The notes below the pieces were generated by a model. It saw nothing but the letters and a program-made list of their open reading frames with translations. It was not told where the DNA came from and searched no databases. A DNA stretch of 64,000 bases from Lysinibacillus pinottii. GTDB lineage: Bacteria > Bacillota > Bacilli > Bacillales_A > Planococcaceae. Position 1 is the stretch's first letter. The number at the start of each line of letters is the position of its first letter. This document shows, piece by piece, positions 51,530 through 60,326 of this stretch. Where the stretch lies: contig NZ_JANTOO010000009.1 in the NCBI RefSeq assembly GCF_024753545.1, positions 240,390-304,389 of the forward strand. Reading direction: 5' to 3'. A program made the translations under genes and the position numbers.

Positions 51530-51536
51530 GTTTTCT

Positions 51537-52502
51537 TTAAGAGGAAACTCCTTCTAGTTTAGACATTTGTATATCATCCTCGGTGGATAAAAACTTTTCT
51601 AATTCACTTTTATTTTTTTCCAAATCAATATCTAGAACTGCGCCTACATTTACATGTTTGTTTTCAAAAGAACTGGCAACAGGAATCCGTAAAGTATCTA
51701 CCCCATTAGAGTGTCCATCCATTAAACCTTTCCCAATCGCCAGAATTGTTTTTTTGTCAACATTAGTATCGATGTATGCCTCTGCAACACCTAATATTTT
51801 TGGTAAATTCATTAAGCTGTGAAAACTAATTTGTTCTTTAACCTTTGTCAGAATTTCCTGCTGTCGTGCCACTCGTCCGAAATCGCTTAAACGATCGTGA
51901 CGGAATCGAGCATATGCTAGTAACTGGTCACCATGTAACGTTTGTTCTCCAGGAAATAATGTCATGCCAATGCCATAGGACATTTCATACGGGATGTCCA
52001 CATCAATTCCATTGGGAGCTAAAAGATCTACAATTTTAGGGAATCCTTCAAAATCAACGATCGCATAGTAATTAACATCAATATTAAAGTTTTGCTTAAT
52101 CGTTTTTCTAACAAGTTCGGGACCTCCAAAAGCAAACGCAGCGTTTATTTTATTCTTTCCGTAATCTGGGATATCCACATACGTATCTCTCATAATGGAA
52201 ACAATTTTTACTTGGTTCGTCGTTTGATTATAGTGACCAATCATTAACGCATCCGATCTACCTTCATCACCTCTAGTATCACTACCTATCAATAGGACAT
52301 TAATCTCACCAAATTGTAGGTCTGCGCCTTGGAATGGCTCAAAAGTTTCCACAGCTTCAGCTTCATTGTTACTGTCGTCTTCTGCCATGGCCAATCCACT
52401 ATTGTACTGATAAAACCAGTAAACAATCCCCAATACAATCATCAATGCGAATATGAAACATGAATTTTTTAGCCATCTACGGCTTGTTTTACTACTTTCC
52501 AT
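51537..52502 (-). CDS. LytR-CpsA-Psr family cell-wall polymer transferase
   Basis: A 321-residue LCP protein with an N-terminal membrane helix (about 15-32) and an extracellular catalytic domain. LLIGSDTRGDEGRSDALMIG, VSIMRDTYVDIPDYG and the arginine-rich YARFRHDRLSDFGRVARQQE are the signature motifs. LCP enzymes attach wall teichoic acid or secondary polymers to peptidoglycan. The SLH protein in this window would need such a polymer as anchor. Confidence 0.93.
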   Translation of the reverse strand: MESSKTSRRWLKNSCFIFALMIVLGIVYWFYQYNSGLAMAEDDSNNEAEAVETFEPFQGADLQFGEINVLLIGSDTRGDEGRSDALMIGHYNQTTNQVKIVSIMRDTYVDIPDYGKNKINAAFAFGGPELVRKTIKQNFNIDVNYYAIVDFEGFPKIVDLLAPNGIDVDIPYEMSYGIGMTLFPGEQTLHGDQLLAYARFRHDRLSDFGRVARQQEILTKVKEQISFHSLMNLPKILGVAEAYIDTNVDKKTILAIGKGLMDGHSNGVDTLRIPVASSFENKHVNVGAVLDIDLEKNKSELEKFLSTEDDIQMSKLEGVSS

Positions 52503-52518
52503 AAATTAATAAATCCAC

Positions 52519-53169
52519 CTATCCGTTATTTTTCAACAAAGATTTTCCGGTAAGTTGTACTGCTATTGCATCATCTAAATAACCAATAGGGAATACATAG
52601 TCCGGAATTACATCTACAGGAATAATAAAATATAATAATGTGCTTCCAATTATTGTTAATTCAAATAATGTACCTTTATCTGAAGTAAATTTTTCATATA
52701 ACTCTTTTAACTTATTGATAAATGGTCCGACACTACCTACTTTTTGAATCTTTTCGTTAAAACTCTTATGAATGGTATGTTTGCCTTCTTCCGTTTGAGA
52801 AAATAAACCATAATCGTCTAATTTCTTTTCAACATCCTGCACTGAAAACTGGTTGTTGTACACATTAGATGCCTTAAGAAAGGTTTGTATGGCATCAACA
52901 GAGGTATGAATATCAGATTGTAAATCTTCCTGTCTTTGTTCCATTGGATATCCCGCTGCTTCAAATAGCTGAATGAATGGAACACCAAGGCAGTCAGCAA
53001 ATTTTTCTACATGTTGTGGTGTAGCTTTTCGTTTATTATTAATTATCCGTGAAATCGTAGCCGTATCAATTCCTGTCAGTTCACTAAACTTCCGCATGGA
53101 TAACGAACGCTCTTTCAATAGCTCTTTCAACAATAAACCGAGAGTCACATTTTCTTTTCTTTCCGTCAT
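52519..53169 (-). CDS. XRE-family regulator fused to a DUF1232 membrane-associated domain
   Basis: A 216-residue protein. An N-terminal lambda-repressor-like HTH (about 8-70, SMRKFSELTGIDTATISRII) is joined by a helical linker to a DUF1232/YkvA domain (about 155-205) with YFIIPVDVIPDYVFPIGYLD, which contains a short hydrophobic stretch. ATG 53169 has AGGGAG upstream; the longer start at 53190 has no ribosome site. A 17-base palindrome just upstream is its likely operator. A DNA-binding protein with a possible membrane tether is unusual; its trigger is unknown. Confidence 0.88.
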   Translation of the reverse strand: MTERKENVTLGLLLKELLKERSLSMRKFSELTGIDTATISRIINNKRKATPQHVEKFADCLGVPFIQLFEAAGYPMEQRQEDLQSDIHTSVDAIQTFLKASNVYNNQFSVQDVEKKLDDYGLFSQTEEGKHTIHKSFNEKIQKVGSVGPFINKLKELYEKFTSDKGTLFELTIIGSTLLYFIIPVDVIPDYVFPIGYLDDAIAVQLTGKSLLKNNG

Positions 53170-53223
53170 ATTCGATTCTCCCTTCTTCATTAAAATAACT
53201 GTTGAACAGAAGTGTATAATGTT

Positions 53224-53240
53224 GTTGACAAATTGTCAAC
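53224..53240. promoter_or_regulatory. Palindromic operator of the XRE-DUF1232 gene
   Basis: GTTGACAA-A-TTGTCAAC, 8-bp arms around a central A, lies 55 bases before the regulator start. It contains the TTGACA -35 of a minus-strand promoter (TACACT 17 bases further as -10). Repressor binding would block RNA polymerase, giving autoregulation. Confidence 0.7.
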
Positions 53241-53512
53241 ACTTGGCCATTATCATGTGGCCATATGGAAGTAATCACACCAGCAGCCTTATGTGATTAG
53301 TTAAAAGATTTATTAGCGCATTGGCGTGTCTTCAATGGTGGTGATAGGCTGATATATCTAGGTAGAATGCAATTAATAGTAAGAAGCGGATAGGTCTTGT
53401 ATTCAGACTTTTCGAAAAATAAAAAGTTTTTTTCATCGGATTTTGTCGGATTTTATAAGTATCTCTTATTATTAGGCAAGTCCCAAAAAATAATAGTAGG
53501 AGGTACGAAGGA

Positions 53513-54787
53513 TTGAAAAAGAAGTTTAAAATTAGTTTAGCCAGTCAAATTTTAATTGGTTTGATTTTAGGGATTATTGTTGGGGGTATTTTTTACGGAA
53601 ACCCCAAAATTGAAACCTATTTACAACCTTTAGGTGATATTTTCCTGCATCTAATTAAGATGATTGTTGTTCCCATTATTATTTCGACATTAATCGTTGG
53701 TGTTGCTGGTACTGGAGACATGAAGCAGCTTGGGCGATTAGGCGGGAAATCCATTATTTATTTTGAAATTATTACAACAGTAGCTATCGTAGTTGGATTA
53801 CTTTCCGCGAATATTTTCCAGCCTGGTGCTGGAATAAACATGAACGAATTATCTCAAGGGGATATTTCGAAATACGTGACAACTACAGAAGAAGTACAGC
53901 ATGAAGGACCGTTTGATATTATTGTAGGCATAGTACCAACCAATATCATTCAGTCAATGGGTGAAGGCGACATGCTTGCAATCATATTCTTCGCTGTTAT
54001 TTTTGGTTTAGGTGTTGCGGCTATTGGTGATCGAGGTAAACCAGTCTTAGACTTCTTCCAAGGAGTTGCCGATGCGATGTTCTGGGTAACTAACCTTGTG
54101 ATGAAATTTGCACCACTTGGGGTATTTGGTTTAATTGGTGTAACCGTTTCCAAATATGGTTTTGCCTCTCTCATACCATTAGCTAAATTGGCTATCCTTG
54201 TTTACGCAACCATGCTATTTTTTATATTTGTCATACTTGCACTTGTTGCAAAATTCGCGGGTGTTAATATATTGTTCTTAATTAAAGTATTAAAAGATGA
54301 GCTTATTTTAGCATTCTCAACCGCAAGTTCTGAAGCTGTATTACCGCGTATTATGTTAAAAATGGAGAAATTAGGGGCTCCGAAGGATATTGTATCCTTT
54401 GTTATACCTACCGGTTACTCCTTTAACTTAGACGGATCAACGCTATATCAAGCGATTGCAGCATTATTTATTGCGCAAATGTACGGTATTCACCTTAGCA
54501 TTGGTGAACAAATTACGTTAATGCTTGTATTGATGGTTACTTCGAAAGGGATTGCAGGTGTTCCGGGGGTATCCTTCGTCGTACTGCTAGCCACTTTAGG
54601 TACTGTTGGCATTCCATTAGAAGGACTAGCATTTATTGCTGGTATTGACCGTATCCTTGACATGGGACGTACAGTTGTTAACGTAATTGGTAACTCATTA
54701 GCGTCATTAGTGATGGCAAAATGGGAAGGCCGTTTCGATCGCGAAAAAATGAAGAATTACTTTAATGAAAATGAAAATTTAGCATAA
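53513..54787 (+). CDS. Dicarboxylate/amino acid:cation symporter (DAACS family)
   Basis: A 424-residue membrane transporter of the GltP/DctA family. Typical elements are IKMIVVPIIISTLIVG, the serine-rich re-entrant loop AFSTASSEAVLPRIM, the GYSFNLDGSTLYQ segment (NxDG cation/substrate site) and MVTSKGIAGVPGVSFV. Substrate may be glutamate, aspartate or C4-dicarboxylates. TTG start with AGGAGG upstream. Two direct TCGGATTTT copies occur about 80 bases before the start. Confidence 0.94.
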   Translation: MKKKFKISLASQILIGLILGIIVGGIFYGNPKIETYLQPLGDIFLHLIKMIVVPIIISTLIVGVAGTGDMKQLGRLGGKSIIYFEIITTVAIVVGLLSANIFQPGAGINMNELSQGDISKYVTTTEEVQHEGPFDIIVGIVPTNIIQSMGEGDMLAIIFFAVIFGLGVAAIGDRGKPVLDFFQGVADAMFWVTNLVMKFAPLGVFGLIGVTVSKYGFASLIPLAKLAILVYATMLFFIFVILALVAKFAGVNILFLIKVLKDELILAFSTASSEAVLPRIMLKMEKLGAPKDIVSFVIPTGYSFNLDGSTLYQAIAALFIAQMYGIHLSIGEQITLMLVLMVTSKGIAGVPGVSFVVLLATLGTVGIPLEGLAFIAGIDRILDMGRTVVNVIGNSLASLVMAKWEGRFDREKMKNYFNENENLA

Positions 54788-54821
54788 GCTTTATCGCAAT
54801 GTTTAGCATTCGTTAACATAA

Positions 54822-54873
54822 AAAACACCTTTCGTTGATGAACCATAGCCCATCAACGTAAAGGTGCTTTTTT
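54822..54873 (+). terminator. Terminator of the symporter gene
   Basis: AACACCTTTcGTTGATG pairs with CATCAACgtAAAGGTG, with a 10-base loop and a six-T tail. Confidence 0.9.
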
Positions 54874-54913
54874 ATACTACTAGAATCGTATTGTCTATAG
54901 ACAAGAATTAAAC

Positions 54914-55140
54914 TTAATTCTCTTTTTCAATCGTTGGGCTTCCGATATATGTGTATAAATCATCTGCTACATTCCTTTTTGCATTCACTGGAATTACTTT
55001 ATTGGAAGAGAAGGTACCATATTTCTCTACATATTGGCCAAATCTTTTTTAGCCGTTCATGTCTTAGGTGAGTACTCCTTTATATTTCACTTTAAGTGTC
55101 TCAACATTTGCTTTGTTAAAAATGGCTTAGGTCTTCACTT
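54914..55140 (-). pseudogene. Decayed gene end with in-frame stops
   Basis: On the minus strand a protein-like frame ends at 54914 with IPVNAKRNVADDLYTYIGSP and a short acidic tail. Read upstream in the same frame, it continues through two stop codons (KVKYKGVLT-stop-DMNG-stop-KRFGQYVEKYG) to about 55140. A further open stretch in another frame reaches about 55275. No start or ribosome site fits. I cannot name the family. The rest of 54880-55350 has no gene. Confidence 0.4.
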
Positions 55141-55351
55141 TACATATTTCTTGATGTTCGTCAGTTCACTACTTCCAACAGGTTTGATGCTGAAAAAAAT
55201 GGAATAACATTTTTGAAAATCCTCCTAGTCATAAATCCCAATTTATGTCGACCTTCTTTTGTTTCAACTGCGTTTGTGGTAGCTCATGTTGGAAATTTTA
55301 GAATATGACTCACGTAAACTCCCTTATATCTCTAGATAAAGTTTTCACTCA

Positions 55352-55384
55352 CTTCATATTAACTCCAGATAGGTCAAATATATT
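55352..55384 (+). promoter_or_regulatory. Heptad-repeat promoter of the MacB-type ABC operon
   Basis: CTTCATA (55352-55358) and CTCCAGA (55363-55369) are 11 bp apart, and TATATT (55379-55384) starts 16 bp after the second heptad. No -35 consensus exists, as expected for an activator-dependent promoter. The same arrangement recurs at 58058, 62212 and 63621. Confidence 0.65.
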
Positions 55385-55407
55385 TGAACTACGAAGGAGG
55401 TAAGGAA

Positions 55408-56823
55408 ATGAATTTTATCAAACGTGCATTTTTAAGTGTGAAAGCGAGGAAAGGGAAATCGATTATATTATTTACTGTATTTTTAGTAGTTTCTAATCTA
55501 GTATTAGCCGGATTTGCCATACAAAATGTGTCACAAAAGGCAAATGATCATGCTAGACAAACATTGGGTGTAGACGTAAGTCTTCGAATGGACGAAGAAA
55601 AGCTTATGGAAAACGTGGCAAAGCAGCGACAAGAAAATCCAAATGGGGAAATACAACACCCTGAACTTTTTACAGAAGATGCAGATTTGTTAGCTAAATC
55701 ACCTTATGTAATAGACTACAACTATCTTAAAAGTGACATGGTTGTAGCAGATGATTACACACCTATTAACGATGCTGAAGGTGATGATGGAGTAAGCGGT
55801 GCGGTAGGCAGTAGTAATTCTGGAAATATGAAAATGCCTAATACGTTTCTTCAAGGCGTGAGAAGTTCTGAATTATTGCAGGAATTTACCGATGGAACGC
55901 ATGAAATAATGGAAGGTCGTTCAATTACACCTGAGGATAAAAATAAGAAAGTAGCGCTAGTTGAAAAACGATTAGCAGAGCAAAACGAGCTTCAAGTTGG
56001 TGATATGTTAAAGGTTCAATCAATGGAAGGGACATCTGAAGTAGAGTTAGAAATCATAGGGATATATAAAAACTCAAGTATTACTGACTTCGAGGGAAAT
56101 TTACCAGCTATGATGCATCCATCTAACAAGCTATACACAAATTATGACGCGACGAAAGATAGTGATGAAGAGGGTTCAGTCATTAATGAAGCTATATACT
56201 ACTTAGACGACCCAGAAAATATTGAAAACTTCAAAACGGAGGCAAAGAAAAGCAATATTGATTTTGATTTGTTCAAGTTAGATGCACATGATGCTTTATA
56301 TCAGAAAATGGTGGGTCCCATTGAGAATATTGCTGCTACTTCAAAATGGATGGTCTATTTAGTATCCATTACAGGATCTATTATTTTAGCTCTTATTATT
56401 ATGTTAACAATAAAAGAGCGACGTAAAGAGTTAGGCATACTCTTAGCAATCGGTGAGAAAAAGAGAAAATTAATTGGTCAATTATTAGTAGAAGTATTGT
56501 GTATAGCGGTACTAGCATTTGGTATTTCTACAATTACGGGTGAAACAGTGTCTCAAAAAATGGGAGATAGCTTATTACAGCAAGAAGTTATAGCCTCTCA
56601 AGAAAATCAAGAAGAATCAAATAATTTAGGATTCTCATTTGGAATGATGAATAAGCAAGATCATGACGTGAAGCCTATTGATGATATTGATGTAAGTATA
56701 ACTTCACAAGATGTGTTGAAATTAGGTGGATTAGGACTGTTAATTGCCATTTTATCGACACTTCTTCCAGCACTATCAATTCTTCGCTTAAATCCAAAAG
56801 AAATACTTTTAAAAGATGAGTAG
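55408..56823 (+). CDS. MacB/FtsX-type ABC transporter permease
   Basis: A permease of 471 residues. A first membrane helix (about 17-38) is followed by an extracellular domain of about 270 residues, then three membrane helices with the FtsX-type cytoplasmic segment MLTIKERRKELGILLAIGEKKRK. ATG 55408 lies 7 bases after GAAGGAGG. A 12-base gap separates it from its ATPase. MacB-type systems do not transport across the membrane in the usual way but extrude or release envelope compounds, or sense antimicrobial peptides; the substrate here is unknown. Confidence 0.9.
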   Translation: MNFIKRAFLSVKARKGKSIILFTVFLVVSNLVLAGFAIQNVSQKANDHARQTLGVDVSLRMDEEKLMENVAKQRQENPNGEIQHPELFTEDADLLAKSPYVIDYNYLKSDMVVADDYTPINDAEGDDGVSGAVGSSNSGNMKMPNTFLQGVRSSELLQEFTDGTHEIMEGRSITPEDKNKKVALVEKRLAEQNELQVGDMLKVQSMEGTSEVELEIIGIYKNSSITDFEGNLPAMMHPSNKLYTNYDATKDSDEEGSVINEAIYYLDDPENIENFKTEAKKSNIDFDLFKLDAHDALYQKMVGPIENIAATSKWMVYLVSITGSIILALIIMLTIKERRKELGILLAIGEKKRKLIGQLLVEVLCIAVLAFGISTITGETVSQKMGDSLLQQEVIASQENQEESNNLGFSFGMMNKQDHDVKPIDDIDVSITSQDVLKLGGLGLLIAILSTLLPALSILRLNPKEILLKDE

Positions 56824-56835
56824 GGGGAGTCATAC

Positions 56836-57519
56836 ATGGACACTATATTACAATTTAAAAACCTATATTATTATTATGTAAATAATAACAGGAAGAATAC
56901 TTTACTAGAGAATGTTAATTTTACCTTTGAGAAAGGCTGTTTCTATAGCATTTTAGGTCCTTCAGGTTCAGGAAAAACAACAGCACTGAGTTTGGCAAGT
57001 GGCTTAGATAACCCCAAAGAAGGACATGTGCTCTATAAAGGAAAAGATATAAAAAAAATTGGATTGGATAAATATAGAAATAAATTTGTTTCAATTATTT
57101 TTCAATCCTATAATCTGATTACTTATATGACAGCCCTACAAAATGTAGTAACGGCTATGGAAATTACAGGAGTTAAAGCAAAAGATAAAAAGAAACGAGC
57201 GCTTGAATTATTAGGAATGGTAGGTTTGACAGAAATAGAAGCAAAAAGAAAGGTTTTACAGCTTAGTGGTGGCCAACAACAACGTGTCGCTATTGCTCGT
57301 GCATTATCTAGTAATGTCGATTTATTAATTGCGGATGAGCCGACGGGTAATCTAGATGAGAAAACCTCAGCTGAAATCGTTGAACTATTTCAGGAATTAG
57401 CTCATCAAGAAAATAAATGTATCATTGTTGTGACGCATTCACAAGAAGTAGCCAAACAATCTGATCAGATAGTTTATCTTAAAAAACGCCATTTAGTTTG
57501 TGAAAATCTGAGTAAATAA
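56836..57519 (+). CDS. ABC transporter ATPase of the MacB/LolD type
   Basis: A 227-residue ATPase: Walker A GPSGSGKTT, Q-loop FQSYNLITYMTAL, signature LSGGQQQRVAIARAL, Walker B LIADEPTGNLD, and the TGNLDEKTSAEI continuation typical of the LolD/MacB subfamily. It pairs with the permease encoded just upstream. Confidence 0.95.
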   Translation: MDTILQFKNLYYYYVNNNRKNTLLENVNFTFEKGCFYSILGPSGSGKTTALSLASGLDNPKEGHVLYKGKDIKKIGLDKYRNKFVSIIFQSYNLITYMTALQNVVTAMEITGVKAKDKKKRALELLGMVGLTEIEAKRKVLQLSGGQQQRVAIARALSSNVDLLIADEPTGNLDEKTSAEIVELFQELAHQENKCIIVVTHSQEVAKQSDQIVYLKKRHLVCENLSK

Positions 57520-57585
57520 ACGAGGCTATTTTAACTGACAATGTATGTGCAATGTGATGGAATAAAAAAATGGGAGTGGTATATA

Positions 57586-57888
57586 ATGTGGACAAAAATA
57601 GCGACCTCATTAGGTTTAGTCTCTCTTGGAATAGCAATAGGTATGTTTACTAACTTAGTGGATTTCAATCGAGACTTAGGTGACACTGAAGGCAATATGT
57701 ATCAGGATTATAATTCGTATTTAGATGAAAGGAATCCAACTCAGCGTGATTGGGAATCTCCAAATCCGAGAGGTGAGCTGACCCCAGAACAATGGGAGGA
57801 ATTCACTGGTGGACAAATGCCTGAGCAATGGGATTCGTCCACATCTAATTCAGAAGAAAGTATTCAGGGTTCTACATCTCCATATTAA
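57586..57888 (+). CDS. Small membrane-anchored protein, 100 residues
   Basis: MWTKIATSLGLVSLGIAIGM forms one N-terminal membrane helix, after which the chain is acidic, rich in Asn, Pro, Trp and Glu, and carries two PEQW motifs (LTPEQWEEF and MPEQWDSS). ATG 57586 follows GGGAGTGG; the earlier ATG at 57541 has no ribosome site. It closes the ABC operon before a terminator. I do not recognise a family; it may be an envelope-exposed accessory of the transporter. Confidence 0.7.
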   Translation: MWTKIATSLGLVSLGIAIGMFTNLVDFNRDLGDTEGNMYQDYNSYLDERNPTQRDWESPNPRGELTPEQWEEFTGGQMPEQWDSSTSNSEESIQGSTSPY

Positions 57889-57920
57889 TTTTCTTTCATA
57901 ACTATAGTGAAAAATACTAT

Positions 57921-57970
57921 AACACCCCCAAAGATCTGTAAATCTAACTATGGATCTTTGAGGGTTTTTT
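57921..57970 (+). terminator. Terminator of the ABC operon
   Basis: AACACCCCCAAAGATC pairs with GATCTTTGAGGGTTTTTT (57953-57970), with one mismatch, and ends in six T. Confidence 0.9.
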
Positions 57971-58057
57971 ACTTGAAGATTACCCTTTTCTTATGAAATG
58001 AATGTAAGACTTTGATCGTAAGGGTCATATAAAATTTTTTAGGAATAATGTAGGTAT

Positions 58058-58090
58058 CTTCACATAAACTACAGATTGCGTGGTTATAAT
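58058..58090 (+). promoter_or_regulatory. Heptad-repeat promoter of the two-component genes
   Basis: CTTCACA (58058-58064) and CTACAGA (58069-58075), 11 bp apart, precede TATAAT (58085-58090), which starts 16 bp after the second heptad. It lies 24 bases before the response regulator gene and suggests autoregulation. Confidence 0.7.
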
Positions 58091-58113
58091 GGCTAACTAG
58101 GGGGGATATCTTA

Positions 58114-58776
58114 ATGAACTATAATATTTTAGTAGTAGAAGACGATTTAGAAATTCAAGAATTAATTAAGCAGTTTTTGATGACACAAAATTATAATATA
58201 GAGGTGGCATCTGATGGAGTAGAGGGAATAAAGAGATTAAACACGCAATCATTTGATTTAATTCTCCTTGATGTTATGATGCCCAATCTCAATGGATTTG
58301 AAGTGGCCAAAATGCTACGAAATCATTCTAATATACCCATTATCTTTTTAACTGCGTTAGAAGAAGAACAAGATCAAATGAAAGGCTTTGATCTTGGTAT
58401 TGATGATTATATAACTAAGCCGTTTTCATTTCATGTGTTGATCAGACGAGTGCAAGCGGTTCTTAGAAGAAGTAATCATAAAAGTTGGGGAAATCATTTG
58501 AATTTTAATGAACTGAATGTCGACTGCGACGGATATAAAGCATATGTAAATAAGGAAGAAATACCATTAACTACAAAGGAATTCGAAATTCTACAACTAC
58601 TACTCCATAATGAAAAAAAAGTGCTTACTAGAGAGATCATTGTAGAAAAGGTTTGGGGATATGATTATTCGGGAGAAACACGGATGATTGATACTCATAT
58701 AAAAAACTTACGAAAAAAATTAAATTTACCCTATATTAAAACAGTAAAGGGTATCGGATACAAAATCGATGAATAG
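58114..58776 (+). CDS. OmpR/PhoB-family response regulator
   Basis: A 220-residue regulator. The receiver has the acidic pair ED, phospho-Asp in LILLDVMMP, Thr in IFLTA and Lys in ITKPF; the C-terminal winged helix has LTTKEFEILQLLL and RMIDTHIKNLRKKL. This family binds direct repeats spaced about 11 bp, matching the heptad arrays in four promoters nearby. AGGGGGGAT is the ribosome site. It overlaps the kinase gene by 8 bases. Confidence 0.95.
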   Translation: MNYNILVVEDDLEIQELIKQFLMTQNYNIEVASDGVEGIKRLNTQSFDLILLDVMMPNLNGFEVAKMLRNHSNIPIIFLTALEEEQDQMKGFDLGIDDYITKPFSFHVLIRRVQAVLRRSNHKSWGNHLNFNELNVDCDGYKAYVNKEEIPLTTKEFEILQLLLHNEKKVLTREIIVEKVWGYDYSGETRMIDTHIKNLRKKLNLPYIKTVKGIGYKIDE

Positions 58777-60220
58777 GATTGTCAACATCTTAAAGATGAA
58801 AAAAATAACCTATAAGCTCTTTATGATTACTTCTCTTATATTGCTATCGTTTGCGGTATTAATTTATTTAACTTTATACTTCTTCCTTCCAACATTCTAC
58901 GAGCAATATAAAACAAATCAGCTCCAATCTGGCATAACGGAAATAATTGATAAATCTAAGAATTTAACATTAAAAGAAGCGAAGGAGCTTTTGGATGAGT
59001 ACTCCTTAGAAAATAATGCAATCATTTATCTACAAGAAAAGAACGGACATATTTTATACTCTCCTTCTTTTAATTTTCAGGGAAATACACAATCACCGAC
59101 GATTACTGGAAAAGCATCATCACCAACACAAAATGAAGACACTGTTAATGCATTTAATCAATCTTTGCCCATACAATTTCTGAATGGACACCATTTAATA
59201 GTTACTGTATTTGCGACATTTCAACCAATCGATGAAGCTTCACAGGTCTTAGTACGTTTTCTTCCTTATATTAGCATCATTGTTGTATGTATTAGCCTAG
59301 GAAGTGCCTATTTATATTCAAGGTTTATTACAAAACCACTCCTTTATATAAATGAGCGAGCGCAAAAGATGGCTAACCTCGATTTTTCAGAAAATATAAT
59401 CGTTCGTTCTAATGATGAGTTAGAGGAATTATCGAATAGTTTAAATGAGATGTCGAATAATTTGCAAAAGACAATGAATGATTTACGAATAGCAAATGAA
59501 CAATTAAAAGATGATATTGAAAGAGAAAGAAAAGTCGAAACAAAACGGAGGGAATTTTTTGCTACAGTTGCTCATGAATTAAAAACGCCACTCACTGTAA
59601 TGAAAGGGTATATAGAAGGAATGATTTATAATATTGGACCTTATGAAAATCGTGACTTCTATTTAGAAAAAAACCATAAAATTATAGAAAGAATGGAACA
59701 ACTTGTTCGTGAAATTTTGAGTATGTCCCAACTAGAGCAACATATATTCAAAATCCAAATGAAAGAAACAAATCTCTCAGATTTAATTGAGACTATAACG
59801 AAAGACCTCGTTTTTTTTGCATCTCAAAAGGATATTACGATTATTAATAAAATTCCCCCAAATCTGTACGTATTTACAGAAAATGTTTTACTAGAAAAAG
59901 CATTTAAAAATATTATCCATAATGCAATTATGTATTCACCACAAGGAGAAACAGTATATTTAGGGTTGACGAAGGATTCAAAAGAAAATCAGATTCAAAT
60001 TCAAGTCATGAATACGGGTGTACAAATTAAAGCAGAGGAACTACAACAATTATTCCAACCTTTTTATAGAATCGAAAAATCAAGGAATAGAAATACTGGT
60101 GGGAGTGGATTAGGCTTATATATCGTTAAGCAAATATTTATATCACTCTCTATTCATTATTCTGTGAATAATGTTGAGAATGGCATTCAATTTTTAGTTA
60201 CATTTCCTAAAAGTAAATAA
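58769..60220 (+). CDS. Membrane sensor histidine kinase
   Basis: A 483-residue kinase. Two membrane helices (about 16-38 and 168-188) flank an extracellular sensor of about 130 residues; then a HAMP domain (about 189-242), the H box FFATVAHELKTPLTVMKGY, N box IIHNAIMYSPQGE and G box GGSGLGLYIVKQ. The signal is unknown; with an FtsX-type ABC system next door, an antimicrobial peptide or envelope stress is plausible. It forms a pair with the overlapping response regulator. Confidence 0.94.
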   Translation: MNRIVNILKMKKITYKLFMITSLILLSFAVLIYLTLYFFLPTFYEQYKTNQLQSGITEIIDKSKNLTLKEAKELLDEYSLENNAIIYLQEKNGHILYSPSFNFQGNTQSPTITGKASSPTQNEDTVNAFNQSLPIQFLNGHHLIVTVFATFQPIDEASQVLVRFLPYISIIVVCISLGSAYLYSRFITKPLLYINERAQKMANLDFSENIIVRSNDELEELSNSLNEMSNNLQKTMNDLRIANEQLKDDIERERKVETKRREFFATVAHELKTPLTVMKGYIEGMIYNIGPYENRDFYLEKNHKIIERMEQLVREILSMSQLEQHIFKIQMKETNLSDLIETITKDLVFFASQKDITIINKIPPNLYVFTENVLLEKAFKNIIHNAIMYSPQGETVYLGLTKDSKENQIQIQVMNTGVQIKAEELQQLFQPFYRIEKSRNRNTGGSGLGLYIVKQIFISLSIHYSVNNVENGIQFLVTFPKSK

Positions 60221-60268
60221 ATGCTTTAAAGATTGAGTTTTTTGAAGGCTACAACCGAATACACAGAC

Positions 60269-60299
60269 GACTCAATAATCAATTTAGATTTATTGAGTC
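60269..60299 (+). terminator. Hairpin between kinase and chemoreceptor genes
   Basis: A perfect 10-bp stem GACTCAATAA / TTATTGAGTC with an 11-base loop is followed by TTATATT. It may be a weak terminator or an attenuator for the chemoreceptor gene 27 bases later. Confidence 0.55.
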
Positions 60300-60326
60300 T
60301 TATATTAGATAGGAGATTGACTGAAA

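Noticed and set aside
53437..53458. Two TCGGATTTT direct repeats as a defined operator for the symporter
   Set aside because: Only two copies with no matching regulator evidence; mentioned under the symporter but not called as a site.
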